From contig NC_085139.1 in the NCBI RefSeq assembly GCF_024139115.2, positions 67,003,203-67,067,202 on the forward strand: a stretch of 64,000 nucleotides of DNA, given 5' to 3'. The DNA is from Armigeres subalbatus (Eukaryota; Arthropoda; Insecta; Diptera; Culicidae). The notes below the pieces were generated by a model. That model was not told the origin of the DNA. It ran no database searches and saw only the letters and a program-made list of their open reading frames with translations. The translations under genes and the position numbers were made by a program. How positions within the stretch are numbered: position 1 is the first letter of the stretch; each line of letters starts with the position of its first letter. Below, piece by piece: positions 33,186-44,592 of the stretch.

Positions 33186-34470
33186 TATTCTACCTGAATT
33201 CCGTCAATTGACATTCCGCGAAATGACTTTCGGTAAAAAGGTGCATTTCGCGAAAAGTGTTTTGGAGATTTGGTACATTCCGCGGGATGTCGTACCCCGA
33301 AAAAAAAATGGTTTTCGGCGAAAAAGTATACAACCGGCCGAATGCCACTAGGCCGAAAGTTGTTTGGCCGAATATACCATTTGGCCGAACAGACCATTTG
33401 GCCGAAAGGGTCGTTTGGAAGAAAGGGTCATTTGGCCGAAAGGGTCATTTAGCCGTATAGCACATTTGGCCGAAAAGTTCATTTGAAAAGTGAGAAATTA
33501 GGAGTAAGAAGAGAGACGTCTCACTTCTCAATTCTTACTGTGAAAAGTTAGTAGTGCGAAGTGGGTAGTGAGACGTCTCACTACTTACTTCACGCTTCTC
33601 ACTTTTTACAGCGAGAAGTGATAAGTGAGGCGCTTCACTTTTAACTCTGTATTTTTCTCTTCTCACTGTGAAAAGTGAGAATCGCGAAGTGAGTAGTGAG
33701 ACGTCTCACTAATCACTTCGCGCTCCTTAAATTTTACAGTGAGAAGTGAGAAATGAGAAGTGAAAAATGAAAAGTGAGAAGTGAGATGTCTAATTTTTTC
33801 CAGTTTGAAGAGAAAAATGAAGAGTGAGAAGTCCATCTTCTCACTCCTCATTTATCACTTCTCGCAGTAAAAAGTGAGAAGCACGAATTGAGTAGTGCGA
33901 CATCCCACTGGCCGCTTCGCACTACCCACTTTTCCCAGTGAAAACTGAGAAATGAGGACGTCTCACTTCTCACTCCTCATTTCTCATTTCTCAATGTAAA
34001 AAATGAGAAGCGCGAAGTGAGTAGTGAGACGTCTAACTATTCACATCACGCTTCTCATTTTGTAAAAATGAAGAGAGAGAGAAGTGAAACGTCTCATTAC
34101 TCAGTTCTCATTTCCCACTGGTCACTGCAAAAAGTTACAAGTGCGAAGTGACTAGTGAGACGTCTCACTACTCACTTCACGCTTCTCGCTTTTACAGCGA
34201 AAAGTGAGTAATAAGCGATGAGAAGTGAGACGTCTCTCTTCTCACTCCTTCTTTCTCACTTTTCAAATGATCTATTCGGTCAAATGACCTATTCAGCCAA
34301 ATGTCTTATTCGGCCAAATGTTCTATTCGGCTAAATTATCCTTTTGGCGTAATGATCCATTCGGCCAAATGAGACTTTCGGCCCGATGTCCCTTTCGGCC
34401 TAACGGCCCTTTCGGCCAAATGACCCTTTCGGCCAAACGACCCTTCCGGCCAAATTACCTTTTCGGCCAG
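33186..34470. repeat. Inverted composite: GGCCGAA blocks around an AGTGAGAAG core
   Basis: The left block (about 33,340-33,485) carries TTTGGCCGAAAGGGTCATTT words in plus orientation; the right block (about 34,268-34,465) carries their complement (CATTCGGCCAAATG, CCCTTTCGGCCAAA). The core (33,488-34,265) alternates AGTGAGAAG and its complement CTTCTCACT in several palindromic turns, with GTGAGACGTCTCAC hairpin centres. The whole is one inverted structure of about 1.2 kb. No protein is encoded. Confidence 0.8.
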
Positions 34471-34547
34471 ATGGGTATCCCTAGTAGACGAAAATAACTC
34501 AATAATATCAAATGTTGATAAGATAAAAAAATAAGAAGCAAAATAAG
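34471..34547. other. Short AT-rich spacer
   Basis: Nothing recognised. Confidence 0.4.
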
Positions 34548-34775
34548 ATATGGACTTGATTGATATAAGAGATAAAAGATCAAACGCCAATAATTACATT
34601 TTCCACTAAAATATCATGAGGACATCAAGTTATGCTATTTGTAATAAGTAATCAATATGATGTGCCATTAGTTTGTTCTTATCCATAGCATATCTTGATA
34701 TTTAAATGATATTTCGATGCAAATTTTTGTTATTGATGCCTGTTCTTTTATCTCTTAAATCAATCAAGTCCATAT
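34548..34775. mobile_element. Foldback element with ~37-bp outer arms
   Basis: ATATGGACTTGATTGAT followed by AAGAGATAAAAGA (34,548-34,580) is complemented at 34,743-34,775 with few differences; weaker complementarity continues inward (ATATCATGAGGACATC with ATATCAAGATATGC). The centre is near 34,661. GGCCGAA-type words lie on both sides (34,320-34,465 and 34,812-34,860), so the foldback may have inserted into that repeat. Confidence 0.75.
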
Positions 34776-34978
34776 CATGTTTTGTGATTCTGTTCATGGC
34801 CTCTGCCCGGGATCGGCCTAATGGTTTGTTCGGACGAAAGGGTTTCGGCCAATCGACCCTTCCTCAAAAAATGTAGCTTGGAAATTACTACGAACAAAAC
34901 AATTTTCCTTAGAACTCCGAAGAAATTTCCATGGGAATTCAGTTTGCAAACTCAAACTTTTGTTCGAAAACAGTAACA
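34776..34978. other. Non-coding with a few GGCCGAA-like words
   Basis: CGGCCTAATGG and GGTTTCGGCCAATCGACCC near 34,812-34,860 extend the dispersed repeat. No gene. Confidence 0.45.
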
Positions 34979-35394
34979 TCTTATATGCATAAACATAAAT
35001 TTCTGTCTGTCTGACCTTTATAGACTCGGAAACCACTGAACCGATTGGCGTAAAATTTGTATGCAGAGGTTTTTCGGGCCGGGAGGTTCTTAAGATGATT
35101 CGAGACCCCTCCCCACTTTAAAAAGAGAGGATCCCATACAAATGAAACACTAGCTTCTTCATAACTCGAGAATTAATCAAGCAAATGGAACCTAATCTGG
35201 CATTTGGAGGTTGTGGAAAGGAAGATATGTTTCTATGGTGGTTCGAAATCACTCTTGGAAAGAGTGGAAAGACTTTTGGAAAGAGGGGCTCCCATACAAA
35301 TGAAGCAGAAATATCTGCATAACTCGAGAGCTAATCAGAGAATAAAGCAATTCTGGGCGAAACGAAGTTCGTCGGGTCTGCTAGTAGGTAATAC
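34979..35394 (+). mobile_element. Non-autonomous Helitron, 416 bp
   Basis: Begins TCTTATATGCATAAACATA, contains CTGTCTGTCTGACCTTTATAG and ACTCGGAAACCACTGAACCG, and ends GGCGAAACGAAGTTCGTCGG then GTCTGCTAG, a short hairpin just upstream of a CTAG terminus. It is flanked by A (34,978) and T (35,395), the Helitron target. The word CATAACTCGAGA and a GGAAAGAGTGGAAAGAC segment repeat inside. It encodes nothing. Confidence 0.85.
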
Positions 35395-35699
35395 AAGAAT
35401 TAGCGCGCGATCGAACATGATATGGTTGTGCAGAACAGTCTCAAGACTTCCATTATTTTGTTCTGCTGTGTGCGGTCGAAAAATTAATTAATTAATGCGC
35501 GTCCGAACATGATTTGGATTATCCAATTCAATTCCACCACGTTATTTTGTTCTGCAAAATATACATTAAACGAGGCAAAACGTTTACCAAAATGAACTTC
35601 GCTACCCGTGGAAGTGCAGATGACTCGTCGGCCTCGAATAATACGAGTACCACTTCAACATATTCCTACCCATTCTATAATTAGCCTGCATTCATTCCA
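35395..35699. other. Non-coding with a short direct repeat
   Basis: Two related blocks (about 35,400-35,465 and 35,497-35,560) share CGAACATGAT-TGG and TTATTTTGTTCTGC. No gene. Confidence 0.45.
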
Positions 35700-36665
35700 A
35701 AATAGGCCTGCGAATCCTCCGGAAGTTCCTCCTGGAAGTTCCTCTAAGAATTCCTCCTCATATTCCTCAAGGAACTCCTCGGCAAGTTTCTCGTGGTATT
35801 CCTCCGGAAATTCATCTGGAAGTTCCTCCAGGAGCTACTCCGTATGTTCCTCCAGGAATGCCTCCGTAAGTTCCTCCAGGAATTCTTCCGTAAGTTCCTC
35901 CCGGAATTTCTCTGGAAGATCCTCCAGGAGTACCTCCGGAAGTTCCTCTAGGAGCTACGTAAGTTCCTCGAGGTATCCCTCCGGAAGTTTCTCCAAGAAT
36001 ACCTTCGGAAGTTCCTCCAGGAATTCCTACAGGAGCTCATACAGGAGTTTCTCCGGAAGTTTCTCCAGGAGCTCCTCCGGAAGTTCCTCCACAAATTCTT
36101 CCGGAAAATCTTCCAGAAATTCCTCCGAAAGTTCTTTCAGAAATTCTTCTGGAAGTTATTCCAGCAATTTCTCCGGAAGCTTCTCCAAAAATTTTACAAG
36201 GACTCATAGGAGTGCGCTAGTCGAATCCCTCCAGAAATGTTTCCGTGAATTCTTTCAAAAATTCCTCCGAACATCCATCTTAAATTATTGCCATGTATTT
36301 GTCCACTTCTTTCAAATATAGTTCAGGAAGTTCCTCCAAGAGCTGCGCAAGTTCCTCAAGATATTCCTCCGGAAGTTCTTCCAGGAATTCTTCCGTAAGT
36401 TGATCCAGGAATTCCTCCGGAAATTCCTCTAGGACTTCATTCGGAAGTTCCTCCAGGAGTTCCTCCGGAAGTTTCTCCAGGAATACCTTTGGAGATTCCT
36501 CCAGGAATTCCTACTGAAGTTCATACATGAGTTCCTCCGGAAGTTCCTCCAGGAGCTCCTCCGAAAATTCCAGATTTTTTTCCGTGAATTCTTTCAAAAA
36601 TTCTTCCGAACATCCATCTTAAATTATTGCCATGTATTTGTCTATTAATTCTTTCAAATAAACTC
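35700..36665. repeat. TTCCTCCGGAAG / TTCCTCCAGGAA repeat array
   Basis: Imperfect 12-24-bp words TTCCTCCGGAAG and TTCCTCCAGGAATTCC run through this segment. As most words are multiples of 3, one frame (35,608-36,321) stays open for 237 codons and encodes a Ser-rich protein with SSRNSSGSSSRS repeats. I regard that frame as a product of the repeat because composition, not motif, keeps it open. A 339-bp duplication (GTGAATTCTTTCAAAAATTC at about 36,244 and 36,583) lies within. Confidence 0.8.
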
Positions 36666-37670
36666 AAAAATTCCCTTCCCTTACCTTGATGAGTTTTTTC
36701 AGCAATTCACTTAGGAATTCCCTTAGAAATATCTACGTCTTCTTTCCCAGAACTTCCACCAGAAAGTTCCCATGTACCCCTCCTGAAATTCTCTCTGGAG
36801 CTACTCCAGAAATTCCACCATTCATTAATGACTTCGAGATCTTTCCAGAAATTTCATTTGAATTCCTTCAGTAGCTAACGTGGAAGCCCTCGATATCCAC
36901 CTCCTACTCACGCTCCGGGAAATCTTCTAAAAATTCCTCCAAGAACTTTCCCGAAAAATTGTTCAGGGATTTTTTCTTCGGGTATTCTGCCGAAAATTTC
37001 TTGAGAAATTCGACTGCAAATTCATCTGTCTATTTCTCCTGATATTCCTCCCAAAATTTCGTCAAAACTCTTTCGGAGTTACCTTCAAAAAATCCCCTGG
37101 AAATCCGCTGGAAATTATTTAAAGAAATTCTCCCGGAAGAAAAAAATTTATACAAAAAATTATTTAAAAAGCCCTTTAGGATTTCCCCAGAGTTATTTCC
37201 AGATGTTCGCAGCAATATCTTAGAACATTGACCCTGGACATTCTTCTAGAAACTCTCCTCGATTTTCTTCCAGTAATTCTTCCATGAATTTTCCGGAAAA
37301 TTTAGTCAAAAATTCCACCGATAATTATTTCAAGAACTTCTACAGAAATATCTTTATAAGCTCCCACAAACATTTCTCAAGATATTTTGCAGAAAATTCT
37401 TCCATGAATTAATCCGGGAAGTTCCTTTTCAGGAAAAATTTTGGAAGGAATTTTTGGAGGAGTATCCGAAGGAATTCCCAAAGGATTTTCTAGAGAATTT
37501 CCTAAAGTAGTTCCTGAAGAAAATCGATCGATCATGGATCGTGTTCCGGATTTGAGTCCCAGGAGGATATTTTGGATAAATTCTTGATGGATTATCCGAT
37601 GGATTTCCTGGAGAAATTCTCAGAGGGACTCCTAAAATTAGAAGTTTTTTCAAATGAAGTTCATAAGAAA
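36666..37670. repeat. Decayed continuation of the TTCC repeat
   Basis: Words such as AAATTCCTCC, TTTCCCGAAAAATT and GGAATTTCCTGGAG continue with growing divergence to about 37,670; the orientation changes near 37,420. No gene. Confidence 0.6.
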
Positions 37671-38100
37671 TAAATTGTAGTAGTAATCCCGGCCCTTGTT
37701 CTAGAAGCTATTCTTTAGTTTCCTGAAGAACATTTTCCATATTTAGAAGGGGATCTAGTGTTGCCAAAGATATTTTCCCACGTCGCATCCAAAGGTATAG
37801 ATTTAAAGACTTTATCGACAGACATGGCACCAATTCGTCGAGCTGAGGTGATCGGTATATAAAAGTTGGCTCTTCGGGTCTCCTTTCAAAATTTTAGGAG
37901 TGGACTATATCCTTTTCGGACATATAGCCTTGGTGTACGAAAAAGGCAAAAACGAGTCTAAAGAAGATAAAACTAAGATAACTTAGAAAAAATCTTTTTT
38001 ACATATTCGAAATCAGTTTTCTTGTTATATTTATACTCATTTTAATGTTATGTGCTCAAATAACTACAAATCATAATAAAGGTTTCTCCAAGCAAAGGGG
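37671..38100. other. Non-coding
   Basis: No gene. The stretch with ACCAATTCGTCGAGCTGAGG and GGTATATAAAAG and GGCTCTTCGGGTCTCC (37,831-37,895) has the feel of a dispersed retroelement 3' trailer I have seen in mosquitoes, but I cannot assign it. Confidence 0.35.
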
Positions 38101-39410
38101 TCCACTGGGTGGTCCCCTGGAAGATCCGGAACATCCGTAAAAATGGTCAATTCGTAAATTCCATCGTACAGCGACGAGATTTTTCTTAGAACTATTTTTT
38201 GCCCAACTCTGAATATGGAATTGATGCTTCGACTTACATACGGACCATTGTGTCCACTAGGTCCCCTGGAAGATCCGGAGCATCCGTAAAAATGGTCAAT
38301 TCGTAAATTCCATCGTACAGCGACGGGAGTTTTTTAGAATTATTTTCTGTCGAACCCTGAGTATGGAATTAATGCTTCGACCTACATATGGACTATTGTG
38401 TCCACTGGGTGATCCCCTTGAAGATCCGGAACATCCGTAAAAATGGTTAATTCGTAAATTCCATCGTACAGCGACGGGATTTTTTTTTTGAATTTTTTTT
38501 TTGGCGAACCCTGAGTATGAAATTGATGCTTCGACCTACATACGGACTATTGTGTCCACTGGGTGATCCCCTTGAAGATCCGGAACATCCGTAAATATGG
38601 CCAATTCGTAAATTCCATCGTAAAGCGACAGGATTTTTTTAGAACCATTTTCTGCCGAATCCTGAGTATGGAATTGAAGCTTTGGCCCACATACGGACCA
38701 TTTTGTTTACCGGGTGGTCCCCTGGAAGATCCGGAACATCTGTAAAAATGGTCAATTCGTAAATTCCATCGTACAGCGTCGGGATTTTTTTAAGAATTAT
38801 TTTTTGCCCAACTCTGAATATGGAATTGATGCTTCGACTTACATACGGACCATTGTGTCCACTGGGTCCCCTGGAAGATCCGGAACATCCGTAAAAATGG
38901 TCTATTCGTAAATTCCATCGTACAGCGACGGGAGTTTTTTTTAAATTATTTTCTGTCGAACCCTGAGTACGGAATTAATGCTTTGACCCACACACGGGTT
39001 ATTGTGTCCACTGGGTGGTTCCCTGGATGATCCGGAATATCCGTAAAAATGGTCAATTTGTAAATTCTATCTCACAGTGACGGGATTTTTTTAGAATTAT
39101 TTTTGGCTTAACCCTGAGTATGGAATTGATGCTTCGACCTACATACGTACCATTATGTCCACTGGGTGGTCCCCTGGAAGATCCGGAACATCCGTAAAAA
39201 TGGTCAATTCGTAAATTTCATCGTACAGCGACGGGATTTTTTTAGAATTATTTTCTGCCGAATCCTGAGTATGGAATTGATGCTTTGACCCACATGGGTG
39301 GTTCTCAGGAAGATCCGGAACATCCGTAAAAATGGTCAATTAGTAAAGTTCATCGTGATGCGTCAGGTTTTTATTTTAAACCATTTATTGCCAAACCCTG
39401 AACATGAAAT
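38101..39410. repeat. ~151-bp tandem repeat array
   Basis: Nine direct copies of a unit containing CCTGGAAGATCCGGAACATC, GTAAAAATGGTCAATTCG, CATCGTACAGCGACGGGA and CCCTGAGTATGGAATTGATG. The GATCCGGA word starts at 38,123, 38,272, 38,423, 38,577, 38,728, 38,877, 39,029, 39,180 and 39,312, giving spacings of 149, 151, 154, 151, 149, 152, 151 and 132; the last is shortened by a deletion. Small open frames on both strands are repeat by-products. Confidence 0.92.
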
Positions 39411-39720
39411 TAATTGTTTGACCCGTATGTGGGTCAAAGCATTGATTCCATGCTCAGGGTTCGGCAGAAAATGGTTCTAAAAATCCCGTTGCTTTACGAT
39501 GGAATATTCGAATTGACCATTTTTACGGATGTTCCGGATCTCCCAGGGGACCACCCAGTGGACACAATGGTCCGTATGTGGGTCAAAGCATCGATTCCAT
39601 GCTCAGGGTTCGGCAGAAAATGGTTCTAAAAAAATTCCGTCGCGTTGCGATGGAAATTACGTATTGACCATTTTTACGGATGTTCCGGATCATCCAGGGG
39701 ACGCCCCAGTGGCCTCTGAA
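39411..39720. repeat. Inverted copies of the 151-bp unit
   Basis: From about 39,415 the unit continues in opposite orientation for two copies (GGATGTTCCGGATC at 39,528 and 39,679, 151 bp apart), so the array flips at about 39,411. The inverted pair ends where an R1-type element relic begins. Confidence 0.88.
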
Positions 39721-39785
39721 GTCACACAGTTCTCTGAAACCACACTCATACATATGCGCATACATAGACACAGCGATACACACCA
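39721..39785. other. CA-rich simple sequence
   Basis: ACACCAACATACACACATAC and similar CA-rich words; no gene. Confidence 0.5.
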
Positions 39786-40377
39786 ACATACACACATACA
39801 AACACGAGGGCGTGCCAGCGAAGACGGTGGTACCAAAGTCTACCCAGACTGAGGCTCAAGTATTTGCGGGTACGTCGGGGGTGACTGCTCCAACGGAGGT
39901 GAGGGCACTCACGACGGAGGTGAATCTAAGGGTTAAAGACCTGGACGAGATCACCGAAGTCGAAGAGCTCGTCACGGCACTGCGGCGACAGTGTGAAGTG
40001 GAGACGCCCACCGCAGCCGTTCGGCTACGGAAAGGTCCGGCAGGGACGCAGGTAGCATTGGTTCGGCTATCTGCAGCGGACGCCTCCAAGGTAGTCAAGT
40101 TAGGGAGCGTCAAGGTGGGATGGTCGGTGTGCCCTGTGGGCATATACAAGCAACCCGAAGTTTGCTTCAAGTGCCTGGAATCGGGGCACAAGCCATGGGG
40201 CTGCCTGACAGAAGCAATCTCTGTCGACGCTGCGGATTGGAGGGACATAACGCACAATGCTGCACGAACCCTCCCAATTGTTTGATTTGTTCCAGCAATG
40301 CTGTGAACAGCAAGCACCCCATGGGGGGTTCGATGTGCTCGGCGTTTAAGCGTGCTGCAAAATCACAGTGCAGGTAA
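39786..40377 (+). pseudogene. ORF1 (gag-like, CCHC zinc knuckles) of the R1-type relic
   Basis: The first frame (to 40,285) has TEVNLRVKDLDEITEVEELV, TALRRQCEVE, RLRKGPAGTQVALVRL, AADASKVVKLGSVKVGWSVC, and then the knuckle CFKCLESGHKPWGC (C-x2-C-x4-H-x4-C). A shift near 40,207 moves to a frame with the second knuckle CRRCGLEGHNAQC and a third CLICSSN-(H)-C segment, ending at 40,377. ORF1 of R1-like elements binds nucleic acid in the retrotransposition particle. The N-terminal part is missing. Confidence 0.85.
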
Positions 40378-40640
40378 CGCAGCTGGCTTGCTCGGCCTCG
40401 CCCGAGTGTTTGGTGTGCGCAGGTTTAGAGGAAACGGCGGTACACGTGTTGTTCGTGTGCTCACGTTTTCGCGCAATGCGTGACCACATGCTTGCCACAT
40501 GTGGTCTGGACACTACCCCGGACAACCTAGTTCGGAGGATGTGTAAAGATGAAGTTGGCTAGAACGCCGTTTTATCGGCTATCGCCCAAATCGTCTCGGA
40601 GCTACACAGAAGGTGGCGCGTGGACTCAAGGATGGCTAGT
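40368..40640 (+). pseudogene. ORF2 C-terminal zinc-finger part of the R1-type relic
   Basis: QLACSASPECLVCAGLEETA, VHVLFVCSRFRAMRDHML, TTPDNLVRRMCKDEVG, a TAG near 40,560, and then NAVLSAIAQIVSELHRRWR in the same frame. CLVC-(H)-C is the C-terminal HCCH zinc finger of R1-clade ORF2, which normally follows reverse transcriptase by several hundred residues. Here it starts right at the end of ORF1. The TAG replaces a Trp codon and is a simple G-to-A change. Confidence 0.82.
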
Positions 40641-41350
40641 TCAGGCGCAAATAAGAGGTGGTCCAAGGGATCGGAGTCGGCTTCATGGGTCATACCGGTG
40701 GTCATGCTCTGTGGTCGAACTCGATCCTTTTATCGAACAAGTGGCCGCGTGAAGAACAACATGGTATCGTCGCTTTCGCGGCGTTGGTCAACCGGGCGGG
40801 TTCCGAGCCCGAGGACGGAAAGGGGTCCTCGTCAAGGCTGGAGCGGGGCAGGCATAGGCACCGCGTCGGCAAGTCCCTCTGTGTGCTGGCGAATAGGCCC
40901 TATCGCAGAAAGGTCAATTTGGGGTGCACGCGGCATCTTCATTCTTGATACCAGTCGTGCAGAGGGAAGCAGGCGCGAAGTCGACCCTTCCCACCTTCCG
41001 AGGACATAGGGCGTGGTAAGGCCACCTGGAAAGCCGGCAACGCGCTGGCACGATACCATGGTGTTCTTCTAAAAAAGCGAGTTACGATGTTCGGTGCTGC
41101 AAGGACACGCAGCTAACCTCGAGGGTGCGTTGTGCACTGGCCCCCTTTGAAGCATTACTTTCTGGTTATACCGAAGGGACTATGGGCTTGGTGGCAATGA
41201 AAACGGTTTAGCGGGTCGGGGATGTAGTCCTGCCTTCCTCGGTGATCCCTAACCCCGCACTTCCTGGTCAACCCAGGATGTCTGTTGAGCAGATTCCCCC
41301 TCCATTGTTTAGGAAGAAAAAAAAACATACAAACACTCACAGACACATAA

Positions 41351-41919
41351 ATGCCCATTGTAAGGCGGTTGGGTACCCGGGTACCCCGTCACCCATTTAC
41401 GGTGGGAAAAATCATCACTCACATAATTTATGAATGTTTCGAAGCATTAAAATACAATATTTCGTAAGGGAAGATCCATTAATTAAATAACGCAAAAATT
41501 GAGCATTTTCAGTTTGTATGAAAGTTACTCTGAAAACATGAACTTTTATGGCAAACCTTTTTTCAACGTTGCTTATTAAGCTCTAAAAATATATAAGCAT
41601 CATAAGAAATTTAGCAAATAATTTTGAAAATTCAACGATGTGTAAAATTGCAGCAAACGAATTAACATTCGATATTTAATTAAATTTGATTGAGTTTTAC
41701 AAGCAAGCACCGTTTAAATTTATTTCGATTCAAAAGAATAGTGTGATCGATTGGATGTTACGATTATTTGCATGCTTCAAATATGTGCATGAAAATGTAT
41801 TTAAAATCACAACATATTTTTATCTGGGAATAACAAGTATTCTTTGGGTCAGGATTTGCCTTTAGTTGGCAATGTGACTATGGTAGAACTTACCCCGTAA
41901 CATACCACGAAAATGTATC
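41351..41919. other. Non-coding, AT-rich
   Basis: No gene. A short palindrome GGGTACCCGGGTACCC lies near 41,371. Confidence 0.45.
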
Positions 41920-42150
41920 TACACACTCAGTTTTTATTTCTGTAGCTCGGCAAAATCCGCACAGCAGAACAAAAAAACTGATATCCCGGTAAAAATAACG
42001 TTTGTTAGCTGGTTTTCGGCAAATTATTTGCTGATTTTCACCAATTTTGACAGAAATCTCGGCCAAAAACACGTTTGCTGGGGCTCGGCTGTGCGAATCT
42101 CGGCAAAAGTTCAACAAATTGCTGAGATCCCGATTCAAAAAATTGAGCGT
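41920..42150. repeat. TCGGCAAA-word repeat patch
   Basis: The words CTCGGCAAAA, TTCGGCAAATTATTTGC and TCTCGGCAAAAGTTCAAC recur with GATCCCG/GATATCCCGG between them. Local inverted copies suggest a small MITE-like unit. The overlapping open frames here on both strands are not convincing genes. Confidence 0.45.
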
Positions 42151-44570
42151 GTACCCTGCGATACGGGAATAGGTTTGTTTTTGTTTCGTCTGAGAATTTT
42201 TGAGAGCTTTCACGTAAATTTCTTTCGATTCCATAAAAGTGATTTGGTCGTGATGTTGGCTGATTTCTTATTTTTCGACTCTACAGAATTGCAAAAGTAA
42301 CCATGCTAAATATCAAATTCCTTTCGTAGTTCAGTAGACAATGGTGAAGTACTGGCTTAATGACAAATTGTTTGCAAATATTTTCATCATGATGTATTTT
42401 GAAGCAATTTTGTTCAAATATAAACAAATCATCCCTGGATTATCGAAAATAATAATACATATTAACATTTCTCCAAACACAATATTTAATTAAAATCTGA
42501 GGTAGTGCTGCCAGTCCCTTCGACGAGTTAACGCGAAATGTTCCATCAACTTCCCAATATAGCCATTGTTTTCGGTTTACAACTTCCAACCCCCAAATAA
42601 CACATGGCTCACTCACGAAATAGAGCGATGGCAAGGTAGCGCAGCTTCACCCGACAGAGATTGCTTCACGTTTTCACCATCAATTTTATCTAAATTAGAA
42701 TCTCGACAGCGAAACAGTGTGTTAAACAAGAAAATCAATTATGTGGAAGCAGCAAAGTTGTAGCAAGAAGCTGACGACGGCTCTGACTGTTGTGGGCGGA
42801 TCTCCGAGCAAAGAGGAAACAGCATCCACCATTCCCTATTATTCCAAGTGCGGTTGTTTGGATCGCATCGGGATGTGTAAGGGATGGCGGTGCAATATGT
42901 TCCTTGTGATCCTGAACTATCGTGTCTGATCTCAGTATTCAATGGTTTGAAATCAAGGTTCAGAATTCAAAGTTTAAAATTCAAATGGCATTGTTCGGAT
43001 TTTAGAGTTCAAAATCATGATTTATGAATTCTGTCAATATTTAGACCACTCTCCCCTACCATCGCCAGCTCATCCACTCGAGCAAGCTGAATGGTAATTT
43101 CCAGCATATGAAGAGATGGCTTCCACGTTCATCGGAGGGTGAAGGATCCTGACTGGCACGATGTTGACGATGATGATGATGATGCTTGTAATGTGCTTCG
43201 ATATTACAATCAATTTGTATCGACGAATGAGATCTTCCGAATGGCCGCCCGGATGTGGTTTTCCACCAGAAGATACGATGCTATCGCTCTACGAGAGCGC
43301 CACATGCCACATGTATGATGGCATAATAAGCTTTCTAATCGCATCCAGCCTGATTGCACGCTTCGCAGTTTATCATCCACATAGGGTGGGTGGCTGTGCG
43401 TGGGATTTTCGGCGCTGCATGATTAGATGGTTATTGACGCGCTCGAGAGCGAACAAACAAGACGATAATGAAGCTCGAGCTGGGCTTAGACTCGGAGGGA
43501 AGCCTTATCAATCAATCACCTGCTAATGGAATATTAAGCTGTAAATAATTGAAAGCTTTGTGTCGTACCTTGGTGCTATTCGTGGGAACTAAAACTTGCT
43601 GACAAAGGCTCCCTCCGAATGTGATGATTATTAAAATGGTGTTATCGATATGTGAATTAGGAAGTATCGCGACTCGAGTAGCATAGTTTATAGTTTATTT
43701 GGGAAAAATTGTTATTCTACTCAGAGTATCAGAGTACTTGAAAAACATTAATAAATAATCGTGGGTTGTGGAAGTTCAGTTTATGGCCGACGATAAGCTA
43801 ATTTCCAAAATCAACAATAACAGCAGTTTTTTTTCAGTATAAGTTCAACTCTTAAGCATACATTCTGTATACCAGTAATAGCTTAACATGAAGGGTGCTT
43901 GACCTTTCGAATCCCACTGCATCAACGGAATAATAATGCCCTTTTACCCAACTCAATCGAAATATTTATTCGTTATCCTTTTTAACCTTTGTCCCTTCGA
44001 GTCATTCCCAGATCACCTCCTGCATAAAAGCTTTCAGTCCTTCTACTCCACCAACAGCAGTTCCAACTTGATTGCGACTTTTTACCTATTCTGAGGTCAA
44101 GATTTTTTTACCCTTTCGTCTTGATAAAGTACATGATTCATTGAGCGTCTTTAATCTGATTCAGACCTTGTTTAACTTATCTTGTGTTTTACCACTTCCA
44201 AGTTTAATTATTCCCAGAAAGGTTAAGGAAATTTATGATTCATTCTTATTTTTTCTTATCTGGTCAATGAGCAATTTCTCAATCGTTTTGAGTGCTTCCC
44301 AGCCAGTGGTTATAGTCAAGTATACAAACTGTTGAAAGCACGCGTCATTTGTTTATTTGCACTTTAAAAAAATAACAGTGATTTAGAATATACTCTGCGC
44401 ATATCGGGTTCTATCCCCATCCTAATGATTGTATCGATCCGCTTGATCTGCATATGTTTTCAAGAATGTGGAATGTGAGTGTGTATATTAGGTGTGGTAA
44501 ATCTTATAAGTGACAAGTTTTTTAGGGAGATTTTTTTTTCCTTCAATGGCGCAGTTTAGAGTTAATATAA
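42151..44570. other. Non-coding region with no recognised element
   Basis: AT-rich with several open frames of 60-121 codons. The longest (43,161-43,526) begins inside a short GAT microsatellite at 43,162-43,187 and has no recognisable motif. No promoter, RNA gene or repeat is recognised. Confidence 0.4.
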
Positions 44571-44592
44571 ATGTATGGATGCGACAGGAAAT

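Larger units (their letters stand above)
30425..33190. repeat. Tandem duplication of a ~1070-bp block with ~60-bp subrepeats
   Basis: The block starting near CCCGCACGGCTAAGGAAGA occurs at 30,491 and 31,561 (1070 bp apart). The block end with GACCGG-TGNGGTCATT and TTGCATGTAATTAA occurs at 31,264 and 33,064; subtracting the 731-bp mariner insertion gives the same period. Inside each block, words of about 60 bp (ATACCGGGCAGACGCATCC, TTTAAAGAAGGCATTAT, CTCCTTTCGCCTT) repeat imperfectly many times. A run of 18 C bases lies at 30,849-30,866. Small open frames here are repeat by-products. Confidence 0.8.
39786..41350 (+). mobile_element. R1-type non-LTR element, ORF1 joined to ORF2 C-terminus
   Basis: Plus strand. 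It starts in ORF1 (gag-like), passes the zinc knuckles, and at about 40,370 jumps directly to the C-terminal zinc-finger part of ORF2, followed by a GC-rich 3' untranslated part ending in an A run near 41,318-41,330. Endonuclease and reverse transcriptase domains are missing, so this is an internal-deletion derivative. The trailer has GTTTAGCGGGTCGGGGATG and CAACCCAGGATGTCTG, which I recognise as typical of mosquito R1-clade copies. Site specificity cannot be judged. Confidence 0.85.

Noticed and set aside
38101..39410. CRISPR-like regular repeat array
   Set aside because: Repeats are ~151 bp with no distinct spacers, the DNA is clearly animal, and no cas genes are present.
43161..43526. 121-codon plus-strand open frame
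   Set aside because: Begins in a GAT microsatellite, has no motif, and the flanks show no gene structure.
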